Part shown: piece after piece, positions 37,931 to 46,583 of the stretch
How positions within the stretch are numbered: position 1 is the stretch's first letter
Layout: every line of letters begins with the position of its first letter
Origin: Melioribacter roseus
GTDB lineage: Bacteria; Bacteroidota; Ignavibacteria; Ignavibacteriales; Melioribacteraceae
Direction of reading: 5' to 3'
Assembly (NCBI GenBank): GCA_020722065.1
Contig: DYLK01000014.1
Location: 1 to 64,000 of the forward strand
DNA: 64,000 nt
Position numbers and translations under genes: made by a program
The notes under the pieces: generated by a model
The model's input: only the letters and a program-made list of their open reading frames with translations
Databases searched by the model: none
What the model was told of the DNA's origin: nothing

Positions 37931-40375
37931 CTAAATGATTTTAAAATTAAATGAAAATTCAGTACCGTTTTTATCAGTAGTAAATTCAATTTTGCTTCCG
38001 TGATCTTCAATAATTTTTTGTGCAATCTGAAGACCCATTCCAGTTCCTTCTTTTTTTGTGGTAACATAAGGCTCAAAAATAATTTCCTGAATTTCCTCTG
38101 GAATTCCAGGGCCAGAATCAATCAAAGAAATGCGAACAATATTTTCGCCTTTTTCTTTTTGTTTTTGGGCGACAATTTTAAATTCACCGATACCATTCAT
38201 AGCATCAATTGCATTTTCAATAAAAACATGAAAAGCTTCAATAAGCTGAAATTCGTCGACAAGAATCTCAATATCATTTTCAACTTCTACAATAAAAGAA
38301 AATCCTTTGTTTTCAAAATTTTCGAATTTTTTAAGAGCTTTTCTTATAACACTTTCTAAATTAACAGCTCTAAAATGGGGTTTTCTAATATCGGCATATT
38401 TTAACAAGTTGTTAACCAAATTGCGAATTCTCTCTACTTCTTTTTCCATAAAATATAAATCTTCTAAAGTTTCTTGTTTATCTAAATCGGAATTTTGATT
38501 GAGTTGAATCTGAAGTGCATTTATATTCATTAAAATTGAAGATAGTGGAGTTTTAATTTCATGAGTGATTTTTTGAATCGAATGCGAATAAACTTTTGCT
38601 CGTTCAACTTGAATTTGCTCTGATAAATCGGTTAAACGTATGTAATAACCTAATTTTATACCATTTGAAAGCGATAAAGGAATGAATTCCAGAATAAGTT
38701 TAAAGATGGATTCGCCGTTATTTAAAACAAGTTGAGTTGAATTTACTTTATCTTCAGAAAGAAAATTAGTGATTATTTGACTAAATTTTTGTGATGATTT
38801 ATATAGAAATTCCACTGATTTTCCTTTTATTGATGTTGTGTTATTGCGGCATAAAAATAAAATAGCTTTTGAATTAATGAATCTAATTCGCAGTTTTTCA
38901 TCAAGAAGAATGATTCCGTTTGAAGATTTTCCTAAAGAATAAGAAAGATAATAGATGAAAGTATAAACTCTTTTTATTAAATATTTTATCAAAAACAATG
39001 TAATTAAAGAAGATATTTGAATAAGTAAAACATAAGCTAACCAATTCGCAGGCAACAAATTGGGAATAATTTGAAAAATGGAATAATCATTTCTGGTATT
39101 AAGAATAATTTCTGGCAGATCATTTTCATAGTTTTTTGCTACAACTATTGGCTCTCTTCCTACAAGCCGAGTTTTTGAGAAAGTTGTAGTACTAACCTCA
39201 CTTAAATTTTTATCAAGAACTGTAATAAATTTTTCTAAATTTAAGTGAATATAGTAATTCTCTTTTTCGTAAGTAAACTTATAAAATCTTGAAAGCCCAC
39301 CATCTAAGTTTATTTTATTTGAGTTTAGAATTTGTAAGTTTTTATCAAAAATGAATACACTATCCAAATAGGAGACAAAAATACTATCTCTGTTAAATGA
39401 AGTTAAGTTGTGATTTCTAAAGTTACTTAACTGTCTCTTTTTTGTTACATTTCCAATAGAATCAACAATGAAAATTTCACTATTTCCACCTTCTTGTTGA
39501 TGATTCATAAAAATAGAAACCAAAAAATTTCCTTCGTTTGTTGAAAGCGAATCAACTGTAATTTGGGAATATAGTTGCTCTCTTTGTAAAGAAAAAATTT
39601 CTTCCATTTCTGTATTTAACACCATTAACCAACTGCTTGTTGAGGGATACTTATTGGTCTTTTCCTGAAGATATTTATTTGGAGCAGAAATTGCAGAAAC
39701 TATAACTTCTTTTATCCCATCTTTATTTAAATCGAATGAAAAAGTAGTGAATGGAAAAGCGGACATTTGAGCTGTTTTTAGTTCTTCGGAGGCAAAATCG
39801 TATGAATAAATTCCACGTGGAAAAGGAACTGAAGTAGCAACTAAAGAGAAAATTAATTTTGTGTTGTTTAATTTATCTTTCAGAACGCCCACATTATTAA
39901 TAACTAAAAACCATTTAGTCTCTCGTTTGGTTTTGGGTTTATTAAGAAGAAATTTTTCGGGATAAATTATTGATTTGGATTTGTAATCAAAAACACTTAC
40001 AAAAATAGAATCCTTTCGCCTATAAATATTTATTAAATCTTTGATCCCATCATTGTTAACATCTCCAAATGAAATCCAAGTAAAAAAACAAGCGTCTGCT
40101 TTAAATCTGTAAAGTATTTTATTTCCGCCATTTACTTCTCTAACTGAATATGAATTAGTTGATTTTTCTTCCGTCAATTCAAATTTTTTCTCTCTTTGTA
40201 AATCTGATAATTTTCCTAAAAAGAGAGATTTTTGCTGATCAGTAAAAAAAAAAGAATTTTCCTTAATCATCAATTTTTTGGTGAAGTTAAAATAAACAAC
40301 ACTTACGATGAAAGTAATTAGTAATGAGGCAAAAATAAGAATGGAATTAATTTGACTATCTTGTTTAATCTTCAT
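37931..40375 (-). CDS. Membrane sensor histidine kinase with periplasmic repeat domain
   Basis: The 814-residue kinase has an N-terminal membrane helix (~10-30) and a large exported region (~35-445). That region contains calcium-site-like phrases DVNNDGIKDLI (~107) and DLNKDGIKEVIV (~217), which suggest an FG-GAP/beta-propeller fold. A second helix (WLAYVLLIQISSLITLFLIKYL, ~446-467) follows. Then come a PAS-like domain (~480-590), HisKA with the phosphorylated His in SIQKITHEIKTPLSSILMN (~610), and HATPase with FIENAIDAMNG, LIDSGPGIPEE and GTGMGLQIAQKI. It sits 12 bases before the NtrC-type regulator, its probable partner. The signal sensed by the propeller is unknown. Confidence 0.9.
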   Translation of the reverse strand: MKIKQDSQINSILIFASLLITFIVSVVYFNFTKKLMIKENSFFFTDQQKSLFLGKLSDLQREKKFELTEEKSTNSYSVREVNGGNKILYRFKADACFFTWISFGDVNNDGIKDLINIYRRKDSIFVSVFDYKSKSIIYPEKFLLNKPKTKRETKWFLVINNVGVLKDKLNNTKLIFSLVATSVPFPRGIYSYDFASEELKTAQMSAFPFTTFSFDLNKDGIKEVIVSAISAPNKYLQEKTNKYPSTSSWLMVLNTEMEEIFSLQREQLYSQITVDSLSTNEGNFLVSIFMNHQQEGGNSEIFIVDSIGNVTKKRQLSNFRNHNLTSFNRDSIFVSYLDSVFIFDKNLQILNSNKINLDGGLSRFYKFTYEKENYYIHLNLEKFITVLDKNLSEVSTTTFSKTRLVGREPIVVAKNYENDLPEIILNTRNDYSIFQIIPNLLPANWLAYVLLIQISSLITLFLIKYLIKRVYTFIYYLSYSLGKSSNGIILLDEKLRIRFINSKAILFLCRNNTTSIKGKSVEFLYKSSQKFSQIITNFLSEDKVNSTQLVLNNGESIFKLILEFIPLSLSNGIKLGYYIRLTDLSEQIQVERAKVYSHSIQKITHEIKTPLSSILMNINALQIQLNQNSDLDKQETLEDLYFMEKEVERIRNLVNNLLKYADIRKPHFRAVNLESVIRKALKKFENFENKGFSFIVEVENDIEILVDEFQLIEAFHVFIENAIDAMNGIGEFKIVAQKQKEKGENIVRISLIDSGPGIPEEIQEIIFEPYVTTKKEGTGMGLQIAQKIIEDHGSKIEFTTDKNGTEFSFNFKII

Positions 40376-40510
40376 CTGAAATGAAATCCGAAATCAATTT
40401 ATTAAATTTTACAAAATTTATTAATTAATCTACAAACTTCAGTTTCAAGTTGCAATTAATTAAGTAATCAAATAATTGTAAATATTCTAATGATTAGATA
40501 TGAGAATTTC

Positions 40511-41179
40511 TTAATTTGGAACATTTTTAAGAATTAAATCTACATTTGGGAAAACGACAGAATACAAAATCCACATCGTAAAACCGGCTGAAAGCGGAAT
40601 TACAAAATTATCGTCCGCCCAACCAAAAGAAAGATTCTCGGCGAATCCCGCAACAATTCCCGCAAGGTAACCAATCAAAAATTCTGTTTGGCTTCCAATA
40701 ACTTTGGGCGACAACATTACAACTATGAATGAGGAAACAATAAAAGCTAAAGTTCCTTCAAGACTTTTTCTTAAAAATTTAGTTTTGCCAATTTTTCTTC
40801 CAACTAAAGCCGCAGTTGTGTCGCTTATAATTAGAATAGAAAAAGCAGTTAGAAAAATTACTTTTGGAAATAAAATAGCTGAAATAAGAGCAGAAAGAAA
40901 TACAAACGAAGCTCCAGTTAAAGTAACTTTCTTTTTATTCATTTCGTGGTCACGCAACATAAAACCGAACCATTTAAAAATAAATTTTTTTGTCGGTTCG
41001 TGAAAATTGCGAAGTAAGTCTAAAGAAATAGAAAAAAAAGTAATTGGAATTAGAATCATTAGTCCTAATTCCAATGAAATAAAATAATAGAAAAAAGGAA
41101 TTGAAAGCGATGTTAAATGGATACTTTTTCTCAAAAGTTCCGTTTTGTAATCGATGTTTCCAAAATCAAGATTGTTCAT
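40511..41179 (-). CDS. Polyprenol/diacylglycerol kinase-like CTP-dependent membrane enzyme
   Basis: The 222-residue membrane protein resembles the dolichol/phytol kinase family (SEC59, VTE5, DGK1), related to CDP-diglyceride synthases. It has [16 protein letters not shown] (~12-27), [20 protein letters not shown] (~118-137, a nucleotide-binding segment) and [14 protein letters not shown] (~138-151). About six hydrophobic helices are visible, and [19 protein letters not shown] (~180-198) matches the late family motif. ATG 41179 is preferred over an in-frame TTG at 41188. It overlaps the end of ftsH by 14 bases. It may phosphorylate a lipid alcohol; substrate not determined. Confidence 0.78.
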   Translation of the reverse strand: MNNLDFGNIDYKTELLRKSIHLTSLSIPFFYYFISLELGLMILIPITFFSISLDLLRNFHEPTKKFIFKWFGFMLRDHEMNKKKVTLTGASFVFLSALISAILFPKVIFLTAFSILIISDTTAALVGRKIGKTKFLRKSLEGTLAFIVSSFIVVMLSPKVIGSQTEFLIGYLAGIVAGFAENLSFGWADDNFVIPLSAGFTMWILYSVVFPNVDLILKNVPN

Positions 41180-43277
41180 TGTTTTCAACTGAATTCTCTT
41201 GGTTCTCTAATTTTGATTCTTCAATTTCTGATTCTGCTTTCTTTTTTTCATGAATTAATTTTTGAACATAATCAGGCAATTCTTCGTCTTTTTTTAATGG
41301 AGGAAGTTCTTCGCCATTCATAATTTTGCTTATTTCATCAGCATCAAGAATTTCACGTTCTAAAAGAACTTCGGATAATTTATGAAGCATATCTATATTT
41401 TCTTGAAGAATTTGCTCAGCTCGAGTCATCGCGACATTGATTATTGATCGAACTTCTTCGTCAATTTGCTGTGCCGTTTTTTCGCTATATTCTGTGTGTT
41501 TTGTAACTTCTCTGCCAAGAAAAATTTCTTCTTCTTTCTGACCATAAGCAATTGGTCCCATTTTTTCGCTCATTCCCCATTCACAAACCATTTTACGAGC
41601 TATTTTTGATGCTTTTTCAATATCATTTCCTGCTCCGGTTGTGAATTGTCCGAATACTAATTTTTCAGCAGCACGTCCACCAAGAGCGTAAGCAATCATT
41701 GCTTCGAGATATTCTTTAGAATAGGTATGTTTTTCATCTTGTGGTAAATAGGTTGTAACTCCCAAAGCTCTTCCGCGAGGAATAATTGTTACTTTATGAA
41801 CAGGATCTGATTCTGGAATTTTTAAAGCAACAAGAGCATGACCCATTTCGTGAAAAGCGGTTGTTCTTTTTTCTTTTTCAGAAATTATCATACTTCGGCG
41901 TTCAGTGCCCATCATCACTTTGTCTTTTGCTTCTTCCAGGTCCATCATGGCAACTTTTAATTTGTTTTTTCTTGCGGCAAGTAATGCTGCTTCATTTACA
42001 AGATTTGCAAGTTCCGCACCAGCTAATCCTGGAGTTCCTTTGGCTAATACTTTAAGATTTACATCATTTTCAAGTGGAATTTTTCGAGTGTGAACTTTTA
42101 GGATTCCTTCTCTTCCTTTCACATCAGGGCGATCAACAACAACTTGTCTATCAAATCTACCAGGACGCAAAAGTGCGGGATCAAGAACATCTGGACGGTT
42201 TGTAGCAGCAATAATAATAACACTACTATTTTGTTCAAATCCATCCATTTCTACAAGAAGAGCATTTAATGTTTGTTCTCGTTCATCATGTCCTCCACCT
42301 AAACCAGCACCTCGTTGTCTTCCAACAGCGTCAATTTCATCAATGAAAATTATACAAGGGGCATTTTTCTTTCCTTGTTCAAATAAATCACGTACTCTGC
42401 TTGCTCCAACACCAACAAACATTTCCACAAAGTCAGCACCAGAAATTGAAAAAAAAGGAACGCCAGCTTCACCAGCAACAGCACGTGCGAGTAATGTTTT
42501 TCCAGTCCCTGGAGGTCCCAAAAGCAAAACCCCACGAGGAATTTTACCGCCGAGTTTTTGAAATTTTTTCGGTTCTTTCAAAAATCCGATTATTTCTTCT
42601 AATTCTTGTTTTGCTTCATCTTCACCAGCAACATCTTCAAATGTAACTTTTAATTGTGATTCGTTAATTAATCTGGCTCGACTTTTTCCAAAATTAAAAA
42701 TTCCTTTTGAGCCACCTGCCCCTCCGCCTTGCATTCTTTTCATAAATAGAATCCAAAGCCCTATTATGAAAACCCAAGGAAGTAAACTAACCAAAATTGT
42801 AGTCCATTCGTTTGAATCTTTTTCGAATGAATAATTTACTTTCTTTTCGATCCATAATTTTTGTTGATCTTGAATTATTGGCTCAACCATTGTAACCGAG
42901 AATTTTTTTACATCAAACCAAGCATCATTAATTCTGATTTTTTCTTCTTGTCGAAGTGTTCCTTCGAAGACATAATCATTGATGTCTGTTTTTATTATTT
43001 TAGCTTTTTCAATTTTCCCAGCTTCCAAAAATTCTTGGTATGCTGAATAAGGAATTTCAGTTACACCTCCAACATTGCTTTGCATCAATTGCATAAAAAT
43101 TACAGCAGCAATTACAACTGCTCCCCAAGTAAAAACTGCTTTTATTATTTTATTCCAATCAAAATCCCCATCTGGATTTATTTTAGGCGGAGAATTCTTT
43201 TTATTTTTTTTTGTTTCTTTTTTTGTTGAATTTTTCTTTTCGTCAGCAAAATTTAATTTTTTTATTTCATCGAACAT
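41166..43277 (-). CDS. ftsH: ATP-dependent zinc metalloprotease FtsH
   Basis: FtsH degrades misfolded membrane proteins and short-lived regulators at the inner membrane. The 703-residue protein has a basic N-terminal tail, membrane helix 1 (~50-68), a periplasmic domain, and helix 2 (~158-180). The AAA+ part has [34 protein letters not shown] and the second region of homology [13 protein letters not shown]. The protease has HEMGH (zinc ligands and catalytic Glu) and the third ligand in [10 protein letters not shown]. The glutamate- and asparagine-rich tail is normal. Order greA-tilS-hpt-ftsH is conserved in many bacteria. Confidence 0.97.
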   Translation of the reverse strand: MFDEIKKLNFADEKKNSTKKETKKNKKNSPPKINPDGDFDWNKIIKAVFTWGAVVIAAVIFMQLMQSNVGGVTEIPYSAYQEFLEAGKIEKAKIIKTDINDYVFEGTLRQEEKIRINDAWFDVKKFSVTMVEPIIQDQQKLWIEKKVNYSFEKDSNEWTTILVSLLPWVFIIGLWILFMKRMQGGGAGGSKGIFNFGKSRARLINESQLKVTFEDVAGEDEAKQELEEIIGFLKEPKKFQKLGGKIPRGVLLLGPPGTGKTLLARAVAGEAGVPFFSISGADFVEMFVGVGASRVRDLFEQGKKNAPCIIFIDEIDAVGRQRGAGLGGGHDEREQTLNALLVEMDGFEQNSSVIIIAATNRPDVLDPALLRPGRFDRQVVVDRPDVKGREGILKVHTRKIPLENDVNLKVLAKGTPGLAGAELANLVNEAALLAARKNKLKVAMMDLEEAKDKVMMGTERRSMIISEKEKRTTAFHEMGHALVALKIPESDPVHKVTIIPRGRALGVTTYLPQDEKHTYSKEYLEAMIAYALGGRAAEKLVFGQFTTGAGNDIEKASKIARKMVCEWGMSEKMGPIAYGQKEEEIFLGREVTKHTEYSEKTAQQIDEEVRSIINVAMTRAEQILQENIDMLHKLSEVLLEREILDADEISKIMNGEELPPLKKDEELPDYVQKLIHEKKKAESEIEESKLENQENSVENNEQS

Positions 43278-43293
43278 TTATTAATAGCTCCAA

Positions 43294-43857
43294 TTATTCT
43301 TCTAATTTGTAGATTGATTTTAAGTTTCTAAATTTTTGAGCATAATCTAATCCGTAACCTAAAACGAATTTATCAGGAATTTCAAATCCAATATAATCAA
43401 TTTTTACGTTATGCTTTAAACTACCAGGTTTAAGCAAAAGAGATGCAATTTTAAGACTTGCAGGATTCATTTCGTTCATCATTTCTTTTATAAATTTTAT
43501 AGATAAACCAGTATCAACAATATCTTCAACAACAATTACATGTCTATCGGTAATATCTGCGTTTAACTCTTTTATTAATTTTACTTTCCCAGAAGAAATT
43601 TTTTCATCTCCATAACTTGAGAGTTTGAAAAAATCTATTTCGCATTTTATAGGTACATTTTTTAACAAATCCGCCAAAAACATAAAAGAACCGTTCAAAA
43701 CACCAATGAAAATTGGAAACTTTGAACGATATTCACGAGCAATTTCCATTCCCATTTCAGCAATTCGTTTTTGGATTTCTTCATCTTTAATAAATTTTAC
43801 GAATTTTTCGTTTCCAACGAAAATTTCTTCAGGGTCAATTACTAATTCTTTTGCCAT
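43294..43857 (-). CDS. hpt: Hypoxanthine phosphoribosyltransferase
   Basis: The enzyme makes IMP and GMP from hypoxanthine or guanine and PRPP in purine salvage. The 187-residue protein has the type I PRTase motif HVIVVEDIVDTGLSIKFIKE (~104-123, PRPP binding), GVLNGSFMFLADLLK (~53-67) and the purine-binding DKFVLGYGLDYAQKFRNL (~161-178). Length is normal. It overlaps the end of tilS by 16 bases. Confidence 0.94.
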   Translation of the reverse strand: MAKELVIDPEEIFVGNEKFVKFIKDEEIQKRIAEMGMEIAREYRSKFPIFIGVLNGSFMFLADLLKNVPIKCEIDFFKLSSYGDEKISSGKVKLIKELNADITDRHVIVVEDIVDTGLSIKFIKEMMNEMNPASLKIASLLLKPGSLKHNVKIDYIGFEIPDKFVLGYGLDYAQKFRNLKSIYKLEE

Positions 43858-45194
43858 TTAATATACAATTTTTGTTTAGTGTTTTCAGTTATTTTTACTT
43901 CGTCGCTAATTCTAAAGCCAATTACATAAACTATTTTTTTTGAATCACTTAATATCCAAATATTTCGTTTGTTTGACGCATTAATTTTTAAATCGGTTAA
44001 AAAATCCGATATTTTTTTTGTTCCTTTGAAATTGATTGGTTTAAATTTATCACCAATTTTCCATTTTCTGATAAATAGTCTTCCTTCTATTTTATCAAAA
44101 TCAATTATTTCTGAAAAGTTGGGAATTTCATTTTCAGTAATTAGAATTGATTGATTCTCGAACTGAAATTCTTTGCCAAGTTCGATAGCAATATTTTTCT
44201 CTTTTAATTCAGCAATTTGAGTAAAAACAATTCCATTTGATTCGCGAATTGCAACTAAATTGTGCTTAAACTTAGCAATTTTGCCTTTTTGAGAATTAGA
44301 AAGCGATTTAATTTTTTGAAAATCTGAAAACTCAAGCTTTACTTTATAAAAATCTGCAATTTTTTTATGCAATAATTCATTTAATAAAAAAATGAATTCA
44401 CTTTTGGAATCGTAATTTATAAAAAGCTTGTTGTCTGAAAATTGAAAAAAAGATTCCAACTTATTAATTTCTTTGTCAATAATAGAAGAAAATTGACGAA
44501 AAATCTCGCTTGAACGAAATAATGCTTCATCAATATTTGGGTTAATTTTTGATTTAAGAATCGGGAAAATTTCATTCCTAAGTATATTTCGTTGATAATC
44601 ATTAATTGCGTTTGTGGAATCAAAAACAAAAGGAATTTTTTTCTTATTAAGATAATTTTCAATTTCGGATTTCTCTAAAATTAGAATTGGTCTGATAATA
44701 TTTTCTCGTTTAAGAGGAATACCGCCCCAACCAGAAATTCCCGTTCCTTTGGCTAAATTTAGTAAAATTGTTTCGGAATTATCGTTTTTGTTGTGAGCAG
44801 TACAAATTTTATTAAAATTATGTTGAACAGCGATTTTTTCTAAAAATTTGTAGCGTAAATATCGGGCGGCTTCTTCAACGGAGATTTTATTTTTTTTAGC
44901 ATAATCTTTAACATTTGCAAAATCAACAAACAACTCAATTCCTCGCGAATTGCAAAAATCACGAACAAATAGTTCATCTCTTTCAGATTCGTCAGCTCGC
45001 AATTTGTGATTAAAATGTGCCGCTGAAACTTGAATTTCTAATTTTTCCTTAAAATTATTTAAATATTCTAACAAAAAAACAGAATCAGACCCACCACTAA
45101 AAGCAACAAGAACTTTATCATTTTTATCAAAGAAAAATTTTTGCTTGATAAAAGTTGTTACAGTTTGTTCTATTGTTTTCAGATGCAGAGACAT
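43842..45194 (-). CDS. tilS: tRNA(Ile)-lysidine synthetase
   Basis: TilS converts the wobble cytidine of tRNA-Ile(CAU) to lysidine so that it reads AUA. The 450-residue protein has the ATP-pyrophosphatase P-loop VLVAFSGGSDSVFLLEYL (~27-44), the family HKLRADESERDE segment (~61-72), and AHNKNDNSETILLNLAKG (~137-154). The C-terminal TilS domain follows, with RKWKIGDKFKPINFKGTKK near ~385. It stands eight bases after greA. Confidence 0.94.
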   Translation of the reverse strand: MSLHLKTIEQTVTTFIKQKFFFDKNDKVLVAFSGGSDSVFLLEYLNNFKEKLEIQVSAAHFNHKLRADESERDELFVRDFCNSRGIELFVDFANVKDYAKKNKISVEEAARYLRYKFLEKIAVQHNFNKICTAHNKNDNSETILLNLAKGTGISGWGGIPLKRENIIRPILILEKSEIENYLNKKKIPFVFDSTNAINDYQRNILRNEIFPILKSKINPNIDEALFRSSEIFRQFSSIIDKEINKLESFFQFSDNKLFINYDSKSEFIFLLNELLHKKIADFYKVKLEFSDFQKIKSLSNSQKGKIAKFKHNLVAIRESNGIVFTQIAELKEKNIAIELGKEFQFENQSILITENEIPNFSEIIDFDKIEGRLFIRKWKIGDKFKPINFKGTKKISDFLTDLKINASNKRNIWILSDSKKIVYVIGFRISDEVKITENTKQKLYIKWQKN

Positions 45195-45202
45195 TTGCCA
45201 TC

Positions 45203-45673
45203 TTAAAAAATATCAATAATTTCAAATTTTATAATACCAGCTGGAACTTTTGCATTTACAATATCACCTTTTCGTTTGCCCATTAGTGCAGCTCCAACTG
45301 GAGAAGTTGCGGCGATTTTGCCTTCTTGCGAATTTGCCTCTTCGGGAGAAACAATTTGATAAGTATATTGTTTTTTGTTGTTGTGATTAATAACAGAAAA
45401 TCTCGATAGAATTCGAATTTCGTCTTTTGGCAATGAATCAACATCAACAATTCTAACCTTGCTTAAAATAGTTTCAAGTTTGTTGATTTTCAGCTCGAGC
45501 ATGCCTTGTTCATCTTTTGCGGCATCATACTCAGCATTTTCTGAAAGGTCGCCATGTGAGCGAGCTTCGGCAATTCTTTCAGCCATTTTTTTTCTACCAT
45601 TTGTTTTAAGCTCTTTTAATTCAGCTTCTAATTCTTGTAATCTTTCTCTGCTTAAGTAAACAAAATCACTCAA
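45203..45673 (-). CDS. greA: Transcription elongation factor GreA
   Basis: GreA rescues backtracked RNA polymerase by stimulating transcript cleavage. The 156-residue protein has the N-terminal coiled coil with SRERLQELEAELKELKTNGR (~8-27) and the acidic tip region SHGDLSENAEYDAAKDEQGM (~39-58; D and E at the tip insert into the secondary channel). The C-terminal globular domain includes SPVGAALMGKRKGDIV. It appears to be the first gene of the minus-strand run through tilS, hpt, ftsH and the kinase. Confidence 0.96.
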   Translation of the reverse strand: MSDFVYLSRERLQELEAELKELKTNGRKKMAERIAEARSHGDLSENAEYDAAKDEQGMLELKINKLETILSKVRIVDVDSLPKDEIRILSRFSVINHNNKKQYTYQIVSPEEANSQEGKIAATSPVGAALMGKRKGDIVNAKVPAGIIKFEIIDIF

Positions 45674-45702
45674 AATATACCTCGTAATTCAATTTAAACA
45701 AT

Positions 45703-45728
45703 AAAAAATGCCACCGCATTGAGTGGCA
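45703..45728 (-). terminator. Terminator after the EVE-domain gene
   Basis: TGCCAC and GTGGCA form a six-bp stem around an eight-base loop; on the minus strand it is followed by TTTTTTATTG. It lies 31 bases past the stop of the EVE gene and upstream of greA, separating the two. Confidence 0.75.
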
Positions 45729-45758
45729 CATTCAAATTAATAAATTATTTTGTTGTTA

Positions 45759-46235
45759 TCAAGATTTTTTCTTGCTCATTTTTAATATTTCGTCAAATTC
45801 TTCTTTTTCAATTGGCATTATAGATAATCTGTTGCCTTTTTGTACAAGTTTCATCTTTTCTAACTTGGGATTTGCTTTTATTTCCTGTAAAGTAACTTTG
45901 TTTGCAAATTTACTAACAAATTGGATATCAACCATAAACCAAGTCGGATTTTTTTCATCACTTTTTGGGTCAAAATGTATGTCGTTTGGATTAAAGGCAG
46001 TAAAATCTGGATAAGAATTGCTACAAATTTCGGCTACACCGACAGCCGCTGGAGGTTCAGAATTACTATGATAAAAAATGACTTGATCTCCAATTCTTAT
46101 TTCATCTCTAAGGTAATTACGAGCTTGATAATTTCGTACTCCATCCCAAAATGTTGTTTTACTTTTCTCTAAGTCTTCAATTGAAAACGAATTGGGTTCA
46201 GACTTAAACAACCAGTATTTTTTATTATGTGCCAT
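45759..46235 (-). CDS. EVE-domain protein (PUA-like fold)
   Basis: The 158-residue protein starts AHNKKYWLFKSEPNSFSIED, the standard EVE/thymocyte-nuclear-protein-1 opening. WDGVRNYQARNYLRDEIRIGDQ (~32-53, key motif WDGVRNYQARN) and FYHSNSEPPAAVGVAEI (~56-72) are further signatures. EVE domains bind modified bases in DNA or RNA, and some fuse to restriction enzymes; this one stands alone. Start ATG 46235 fits the family; an upstream in-frame start at 46292 adds 19 residues with no family counterpart. A pair of palindromes lies upstream. Confidence 0.87.
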   Translation of the reverse strand: MAHNKKYWLFKSEPNSFSIEDLEKSKTTFWDGVRNYQARNYLRDEIRIGDQVIFYHSNSEPPAAVGVAEICSNSYPDFTAFNPNDIHFDPKSDEKNPTWFMVDIQFVSKFANKVTLQEIKANPKLEKMKLVQKGNRLSIMPIEKEEFDEILKMSKKKS

Positions 46236-46290
46236 AATTATTCTTTCTTTTTTGCAAAAATAATAAATTATATAAAAAGATTTGCATTGC

Positions 46291-46316
46291 AAAAGTGTTG
46301 AATAATTTCAACACTT
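46291..46316. promoter_or_regulatory. Twin palindrome, site 1 (TGTTGAA-TTCAACA family)
   Basis: Arms AAAGTGTTGAA and TTCAACACTTT form a perfect 11-bp inverted repeat with a four-base spacer, in the gap between the EVE gene (minus) and a tiny ORF (plus). A T run follows on the plus strand, but no upstream plus-strand gene needs a terminator there. Operator or bidirectional stem-loop are both possible. Confidence 0.6.
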
Positions 46317-46327
46317 TTTTTGTGAAA

Positions 46328-46345
46328 TGTTGAAGAAATTCAACA
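46328..46345. promoter_or_regulatory. Twin palindrome, site 2
   Basis: TGTTGAA-GAAA-TTCAACA repeats the core of site 1 with the same arm sequence and four-base spacer. Centres are 33 bases apart, about three helical turns, placing both on one face of the helix. The pair looks like a double operator. Confidence 0.55.
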
Positions 46346-46392
46346 CAAAAAAAATGTAGTGGATTTTTTAAGCTATTTATACCATTATTTTT

Positions 46393-46408
46393 TGGCACTA
46401 GTTTTGTA
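46393..46408 (+). promoter_or_regulatory. Candidate sigma-54 promoter
   Basis: TGGCAC-N5-TTGTA matches the sigma-54 consensus TGGCAC-N5-TTGCW at the -24 element exactly and at -12 with one change (GC to GT), with correct spacing. Transcription would start near 46418, about 80 bases before the 26-codon ORF. Confidence 0.4.
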
Positions 46409-46497
46409 ATTTTATAAATGTTCTTGAATTGATGCGAATCAAATAAAGACTAAATTGGGGAAGAAGTCGGCTGGTGACCGGATAGGAGGTCAAAAAA

Positions 46498-46578
46498 ATG
46501 AAAAAATCTTTATTGGATTCTAATATTAGGTATTTAAAATTAATTGGGTTTTGTTTAATAAGAGGGCTTTTTTTTTAA
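46498..46578 (+). CDS. Possible 26-residue peptide with a very strong ribosome-binding site
   Basis: The ORF is MKKSLLDSNIRYLKLIGFCL followed by IRGLFF and a TAA stop at 46576-46578. It is preceded by AGGAGGT (46484-46490), seven bases from the ATG, a perfect Shine-Dalgarno in a window where such sites are weak. TGACC (46475-46479) and GGTCA (46488-46492) could pair, partly covering that site. The peptide is basic and then hydrophobic, like a small membrane peptide or leader. It converges with the downstream PAS kinase gene, five bases apart. Confidence 0.45.
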   Translation: MKKSLLDSNIRYLKLIGFCLIRGLFF

Positions 46579-46583
46579 GGGAA

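Noticed and set aside
39806-39824. CCACGTGG palindrome resembling parS
   Set aside because: It lies in the histidine kinase gene and departs from the TGTTNCACGTGAAACA consensus at several outer positions, so it is probably only a chance palindrome.
42343-42646. Overlapping open frames opposite ftsH
   Set aside because: They are complements of the conserved AAA+ domain with no family match and no ribosome-binding sites.
46440-46497. Leader of the 26-codon ORF considered as a known riboswitch
   Set aside because: It does not contain the conserved cores of c-di-GMP, preQ1, SAM, cobalamin, TPP or fluoride classes; only a short TGACC/GGTCA pairing is visible.
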